Below, piece after piece: positions 60,496 to 64,000 of a stretch of 64,000 bases of DNA. Made by a program: the position numbers and the translations under genes. The stretch covers positions 1-64,000 of the forward strand of contig CAKUOD010000003.1 of the NCBI GenBank assembly GCA_934668695.1, read 5' to 3'. The notes under the pieces were generated by a model that saw nothing but the letters and a program-made list of their open reading frames with translations, made no database searches and had not been told where the DNA came from. The first letter of the stretch is position 1; each line of letters opens with the position of its first letter. The stretch is from an uncultured Collinsella sp. Lineage in GTDB: Bacteria; Actinomycetota; Coriobacteriia; Coriobacteriales; Coriobacteriaceae.

Positions 60496-62445
60496 ATGGA
60501 GTCCTCCGCCTATCCGATGCTCTTTAGCCCGATCAAGGTCGGTACGACCGAGGTCAAGAACCGTGTCTTTATGCCGCCGGTGTCCACCAACCTGGCCGAC
60601 CACGGCTATGTGACCGACGATCTGGTCGATCACTACCGCGCCCGTGCCAAGGGCGGCGTGGGCCTCATCATCACCGAGGTCGTGACGGTCGAGCCCACCT
60701 ATACCTATCTGCCGGGCGATATGTGCTGTTACGACGACACGTTCATTCCCGGTTGGGAAAAGCTCGCCGCCGCCGTGCACGAGTACGGTTGCAAGATCAT
60801 GCCGCAGCTCTTTCACCCCGCCTATATGGCCTTTAACATCCCGGGCACGCCGCGCCTGATCGCCCCGTCCTTCGTGGGCCCGTCCTATGCCCGTGAGGCG
60901 CCGCGTCCCATCACGGTCGATGAGATTCACGAGCTCACGCACCAGTTTGGCGACGCTGCTGTGCGTATGCAGAAGGCCGGCGTCGATGGCGTCGAGGTCC
61001 ATGCGGCACACGCCCACGGCATGCTCGGTGGCTTCTTGACCCCGCTCTACAATAAGCGTACCGACGAGTACGGCGGCTCGCTTGACGCGCGCATGCGCTT
61101 CTTGCTCGAGGTCATCGCCGAGATTCGCGAGCGCTGCGGCAAGGATTTCATCATCGACGTCCGTATTTCGGGCGACGAGTACACCGATGGCGGCCTGACT
61201 CTCAACGACATGATCTATGTCTCGCGTCGCCTGGAGAAGGCCGGCGTCGATATGATCCACGTGTCGGGCGGCACCACCATCAAGCGCGGCTCCGCGATTC
61301 CCGCCGCCGGCACGCAGCAGGCTTCGCACGCCGCCTGCTCGCGCGAGATCAAAAAGCACGTCAACATTCCCGTCGCCACGGTCGGCCGCATCAACGAGGC
61401 ATGGATTGCCGAGGAGCTGATCGAGGACGGTGCCGCCGACATCTGCATGATGGGCCGCGCCAACCTGTGCGATGCCGAGTTCTGCAACAAGGCGGCTGCC
61501 GGCAACGCCGACGAGATTCGCCCCTGCATCGGCTGCCTGCGCTGCCTGAACGGCATCATGTTCGGCAAGCGTATTTCCTGCACCGTTAATCCCGATGTCG
61601 AGCGTGACGAGGCTGGCTACGAGCCCGCCATCGAGGCCAAGAATGTGCTCGTTGTGGGCGCCGGTCCCGCTGGCATGGAGGCGGCGTTCATTGCCGCCAA
61701 GCGCGGCCATAACGTGGTGCTCGTGGACAAGCAGGATGAGCCGGGCGGCGAGATGCGCATCGCAGCCGTCCCGCCGGCAAAGCAGGAGCTCACCCGTGTG
61801 ATCAAGTACCAGTATCGTCGTCTTGCCGAGGCCGGCGTGAAGTGCATCTTTGGTACCGAGCTTTCTGCCGAGGACATTCAGCGTGACTACGCCGGGTACG
61901 AGGTCGTCCTGGCCTATGGTGCCGAGCCCATCGCTCCGGCCTTTATGCAGAACTTTAAGCAGGTCATGACGGCTGACGACCTGCTAGGCGGCAACGCCTT
62001 CCCGGGCAAGAAGATCGTCATCGTGGGCGGCGGCACCGTCGGCTGCGAGACGGCTGACTATCTGGCTCCGCTGGTCAACGACCTGTCGCCGGCCAACCGC
62101 GACGTCACCGTCATCGAGATGACCAAGACGCTCGCCGCCAACGAGGGTGGCGCTGGCCGCGCGGTGCTCATCACACGCATGCTCTCTAAGGGCGTCCATG
62201 TGCTGACCGAGGCCAAGGTGACCGAGATCACCGAGGATACTATCAGCTACGAGAAGGACGGCGAGGTCCACACCATCACCGGTGCCGATACGCTGGTGCT
62301 CGCCATGGGCTACCGTCCCAACACTAAGCTCGCCGACGACCTGGCAGCTGCCGGCGTTACCACCCACGTGCTGGGCGACGCCAACAAGTGCGGCAACATC
62401 CGCGACGCCATCGGCGACGGCTACAACGTGGCCTGCGCCCTCTAG
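60496..62445 (+). CDS. NADH:flavin oxidoreductase (OYE/2,4-dienoyl reductase type)
   Basis: A 649-residue three-domain enzyme. The N-terminal Old Yellow Enzyme barrel (about 1-370) starts LFSPIKVGTTEVKNRVFMPP and contains VDGVEVHAAHAHGMLGGFLT and TDEYGGSLDARMRF. A 4Fe-4S site follows (CIGCLRCLNGIMFGKRISC). Two Rossmann parts carry VLVVGAGPAGMEAAFIAAKR and IVIVGGGTVGCETADYL. The family reduces activated double bonds (BaiCD, BaiH, FadH, enoate reductases). The substrate here is unknown. ATG at 60496 has GAAAGGAA upstream. It is separated from the GltD-like gene by a terminator-like repeat. Confidence 0.88.
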   Translation: MESSAYPMLFSPIKVGTTEVKNRVFMPPVSTNLADHGYVTDDLVDHYRARAKGGVGLIITEVVTVEPTYTYLPGDMCCYDDTFIPGWEKLAAAVHEYGCKIMPQLFHPAYMAFNIPGTPRLIAPSFVGPSYAREAPRPITVDEIHELTHQFGDAAVRMQKAGVDGVEVHAAHAHGMLGGFLTPLYNKRTDEYGGSLDARMRFLLEVIAEIRERCGKDFIIDVRISGDEYTDGGLTLNDMIYVSRRLEKAGVDMIHVSGGTTIKRGSAIPAAGTQQASHAACSREIKKHVNIPVATVGRINEAWIAEELIEDGAADICMMGRANLCDAEFCNKAAAGNADEIRPCIGCLRCLNGIMFGKRISCTVNPDVERDEAGYEPAIEAKNVLVVGAGPAGMEAAFIAAKRGHNVVLVDKQDEPGGEMRIAAVPPAKQELTRVIKYQYRRLAEAGVKCIFGTELSAEDIQRDYAGYEVVLAYGAEPIAPAFMQNFKQVMTADDLLGGNAFPGKKIVIVGGGTVGCETADYLAPLVNDLSPANRDVTVIEMTKTLAANEGGAGRAVLITRMLSKGVHVLTEAKVTEITEDTISYEKDGEVHTITGADTLVLAMGYRPNTKLADDLAAAGVTTHVLGDANKCGNIRDAIGDGYNVACAL

Positions 62446-62453
62446 TCAACCCC

Positions 62454-62520
62454 TTGGTGCATGGGGGTCAGGTTACTTTGCACCAACTTGGTGCATGTAA
62501 ACCTGACCCCATTGCACCAG
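62454..62520. repeat. Inverted repeat with TGGTGCA words
   Basis: TGGTGCATGGGGGTCAGGTT pairs with the 3' part AACCTGACCCCATTGCACCA with few mismatches, and an inner dyad TGCACCAA-C-TTGGTGCA sits at its tip. The repeated words TGGTGCA/TGCACCA occur four times. It begins nine bases after the flavin reductase stop. Confidence 0.75.
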
Positions 62521-62528
62521 TTGATAGC

Positions 62529-62567
62529 AAAAAGCGGCGGCCGTCCCGTGTTGGGGCGGCCGCCGCT
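62529..62567 (-). terminator. Terminator of the DhuI-like gene
   Basis: On the minus strand AGCGGCGGCCG and CGGCCGCCGCT form a perfect 11-base stem followed by TTTTTG. Confidence 0.88.
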
Positions 62568-62593
62568 TGCGTTAGATGCGATGGGTCGTGCGA

Positions 62594-63235
62594 TTAGAGG
62601 CCCAGGAGCTCCTTGACCTTGGCGATGATGGCCTCGTCGGTGGCGTTGGCGAAGAAGTACTCCTGGAAGTGCTCGCCAGCCAGGGCGCCCTTTACTAGAT
62701 CCTGGTCGATCTCGCCCAGGACGTCGACGAGCGGACGCATGGTCACAGCGCGGACGCTGTCGAGAATCTTCTTGTTGCGCTGCTCGGGCTCAACACGCTC
62801 GGCAGGATAGCCGTTGCCGGAGCCAAAGCCAAAGAGCTTCTCGAAGGTGTACTCCAGGTTGAGCTCCTGGCCCCAGCCGTTCTTAAGAGCGAAGGGCATA
62901 GCGACAGCGTTGCCATCGTTGACCTGGGCGAAGGTATAGGCATCCAGCGGGTCGGCAACGTGGCCGCACAGCACGCCGGGGAAGGAATTGCAGGCGAGCA
63001 TAGCGCCCTCGCCGGTGCCGCAGCCGGTCACGACGTAGTCGGCAGCGCCGGAGTTGAGCAGCACGGCGGCAAGGATGCCGTTCTGCACGTAGGTGAGCGG
63101 CCTGGAGTCGGCGTCGGCATACATGCCGTAGTTAAAGACGGTGTGACCCATGGGCTCGACAACCTTCTTAAGGGCAGCCTCGATCATGGGGTTCTTGGAG
63201 TTCTGAGAGTTCTCATTGATCAGAGCGATCTTCAT
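62594..63235 (-). CDS. dhuI: RpiB-family 4-deoxy-5-hexosulose-uronate isomerase (DhuI-like)
   Basis: A 213-residue protein of the RpiB/LacA/LacB fold. It starts MKIALINENSQNSKNPMIEA and contains the family's catalytic loop VVTGCGTGEGAMLACNSFPG. The length, the N-terminus and the extended C-terminal ~70 residues differ from true RpiB. They fit DhuI, the enzyme that isomerises the open-chain form of unsaturated uronate (4-deoxy-L-threo-5-hexosulose uronate) in place of KduI. The next upstream gene is a KduD-type reductase, the following step. GGAAAGG precedes the ATG. The assignment combines sequence and context. Confidence 0.82.
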   Translation of the reverse strand: MKIALINENSQNSKNPMIEAALKKVVEPMGHTVFNYGMYADADSRPLTYVQNGILAAVLLNSGAADYVVTGCGTGEGAMLACNSFPGVLCGHVADPLDAYTFAQVNDGNAVAMPFALKNGWGQELNLEYTFEKLFGFGSGNGYPAERVEPEQRNKKILDSVRAVTMRPLVDVLGEIDQDLVKGALAGEHFQEYFFANATDEAIIAKVKELLGL

Positions 63236-63261
63236 TGCGAAATACCTTTCCTATTTCTAAC

Positions 63262-63324
63262 TTGCGGTGGAATACAGACTGTTTTGCCTGATAGAAGCCA
63301 AAATCAATCCCTATTTCACCGCAA
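63262..63324. repeat. Inverted repeat family TTGCGGTG, copy 2
   Basis: TTGCGGTGGAATA (left) and TATTTCACCGCAA (right) pair with one wobble. The first 29 bases match those of the element at 60315 at 26 positions and in the same orientation. It lies between kduD and dhuI. Confidence 0.75.
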
Positions 63325-63358
63325 CTACTAAATGAACCTAAATGTGGGAGCGCAGCGC

Positions 63359-64000
63359 CTACTGCGGTTGTTTGCCGATGTAAGCTAGGATGCCGCCGTC
63401 GACGTAGAGGATGTGGCCGTTGACGAAGTTTGAAGCGTCGGAAGCCAGGAACACGGCGGGGCCCTTCAGATCCTCGGGCGTGCCCCAACGAGCGGCCGGG
63501 GTCTTGGCGATGATGAACTGATCAAACGGGTGACGGCTGCCGTCGGGCTGCGTCTCGCGCAGCGGCGCGGTCTGCGGCGTGGCGATATAGCCAGGCCCAA
63601 TGCCGTTGCACTGGATGTTGGCCTCGCCAAACTCGGAGCAGATGTTCTTGGTGAGCATCTTCAGACCGCCCTTGGCAGCAGCGTAGCCGGCGATGGTCTC
63701 GCGGCCAAGCTCGCTCATCATCGAGCAGATGTTGATGATCTTGCCGTGACCCTTGGCGATCATGCCGGGCAGGCAGGCCTTGGAGACGATGAACGGGGCG
63801 TTAAGGTCGATGTCGACGACGCGGCGGAAGTCCTCGGCGCTCATGTCGAGCATGGGGGTGCGCTGGATAACACCAGCGTTGTTGACCAGGATGTCGGGCG
63901 TGGTGCCAAAGTCGGCCTCGATCTTGGCGACGAGCTCGGCGACGACGGCCTCGTCGGTGACGTCGGCCACGTAGCCGTGAGCCTCAAAGCCCAGCTCGCG
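63359..64000 (-). CDS. kduD: KduD-type short-chain dehydrogenase, 5' end beyond window
   Basis: The 3' 214 codons of an SDR enzyme; the reading frame continues without a start past 64000, so the N-terminal NAD-binding part is missing. Visible motifs are ILVNNAGVIQ (NNAG), the catalytic Ser region IINICSMMSELG, Tyr and Lys in IAGYAAAKGGLKML, and the C-terminus VNGHILYVDGGILAYIG. The pattern matches KduD/DhuD (2-deoxy-D-gluconate or 4-deoxy-5-hexosulose-uronate reductases). It lies upstream of the DhuI-like gene on the same strand, giving isomerase and reductase for unsaturated galacturonate released by GH105. Confidence 0.85.
   Translation of the reverse strand, partial: RELGFEAHGYVADVTDEAVVAELVAKIEADFGTTPDILVNNAGVIQRTPMLDMSAEDFRRVVDIDLNAPFIVSKACLPGMIAKGHGKIINICSMMSELGRETIAGYAAAKGGLKMLTKNICSEFGEANIQCNGIGPGYIATPQTAPLRETQPDGSRHPFDQFIIAKTPAARWGTPEDLKGPAVFLASDASNFVNGHILYVDGGILAYIGKQPQ

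Noticed and set aside
1..64000. CRISPR array, prophage, rRNA operon or IS transposase
   Set aside because: None was seen. The repeated elements are single or paired palindromes, not direct-repeat arrays with spacers, and no transposase or integrase gene is present.

Overview
The window looks like a chromosomal segment of a gut Coriobacteriia, most likely Collinsella or a close relative. The evidence is a GC-rich, actinobacterial codon style, a LarA/LarC/LarB lactate racemase set, a Feo iron system with two FeoA proteins, PEP carboxylase, a Wzz/BY-kinase/PHP-phosphatase exopolysaccharide module, and an uronate and pectin-oligosaccharide locus. The genus is inferred from gene content, not from a marker gene.

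Layout. Bases 1-4500: the end of a tRNA, an unrecognised 813-residue TPR protein, an Orc/Cdc6-like or STAND-like ATPase preceded by six hexamer repeats, two palindromic elements, and tRNA-Ser(GCU), whose 3' end and terminator are duplicated around a multi-hairpin element. Bases 4500-11350: a D,D-carboxypeptidase divergent from a VanRS-like two-component system, then pstB-phoB-phoR. Bases 11480-13550: exopolysaccharide control (Wzz-like, BY-kinase, PHP phosphatase). Bases 13590-25630: a GNAT protein, htpG, two adjacent YhgE/Pip membrane proteins, a DMT exporter, an M20 amidohydrolase and an OFA-type MFS carrier. Bases 25860-38550: hisS, ppc, larA-larD facing larB-larC-tetR, serB, aspS and an HPr. 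Bases 38640-42070: feoA-feoA-feoB and a Cys-rich accessory peptide.

Bases 42200-64000 form an uronate and pectin-oligosaccharide utilisation region. A LacI regulator is followed by uxaC-uxaB-uxaA, a GPH symporter, a GH28 polygalacturonase, a fusion of pectin methylesterase (CE8) with an alpha/beta-hydrolase esterase, a GH43 enzyme, an SGNH esterase, a GH105 unsaturated uronyl hydrolase and a TIM-barrel isomerase. Two flavin/Fe-S oxidoreductases follow, then a minus-strand pair of RpiB-like DhuI and KduD-type SDR. None of the carbohydrate esterases or hydrolases shows a signal peptide, so the logic appears to be import of oligogalacturonides and cytoplasmic de-esterification and hydrolysis. 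Saturated galacturonate would then flow through UxaCBA, and the unsaturated sugar through DhuI/KduD, to 2-keto-3-deoxygluconate. Palindromes of the form GGTGAACGTTCACC occur in pairs 38-42 bp apart before uxaC, before the symporter and before GH105, which defines a probable local regulon of the LacI protein.

The intergenic spaces are rich in long near-perfect inverted repeats of several unrelated families. The most notable is a composite element at 30270-30396 and 32794-32918. In it, an invariant asymmetric internal loop is held between stems of completely different sequence, with one compensatory base-pair change at the edge of the loop.
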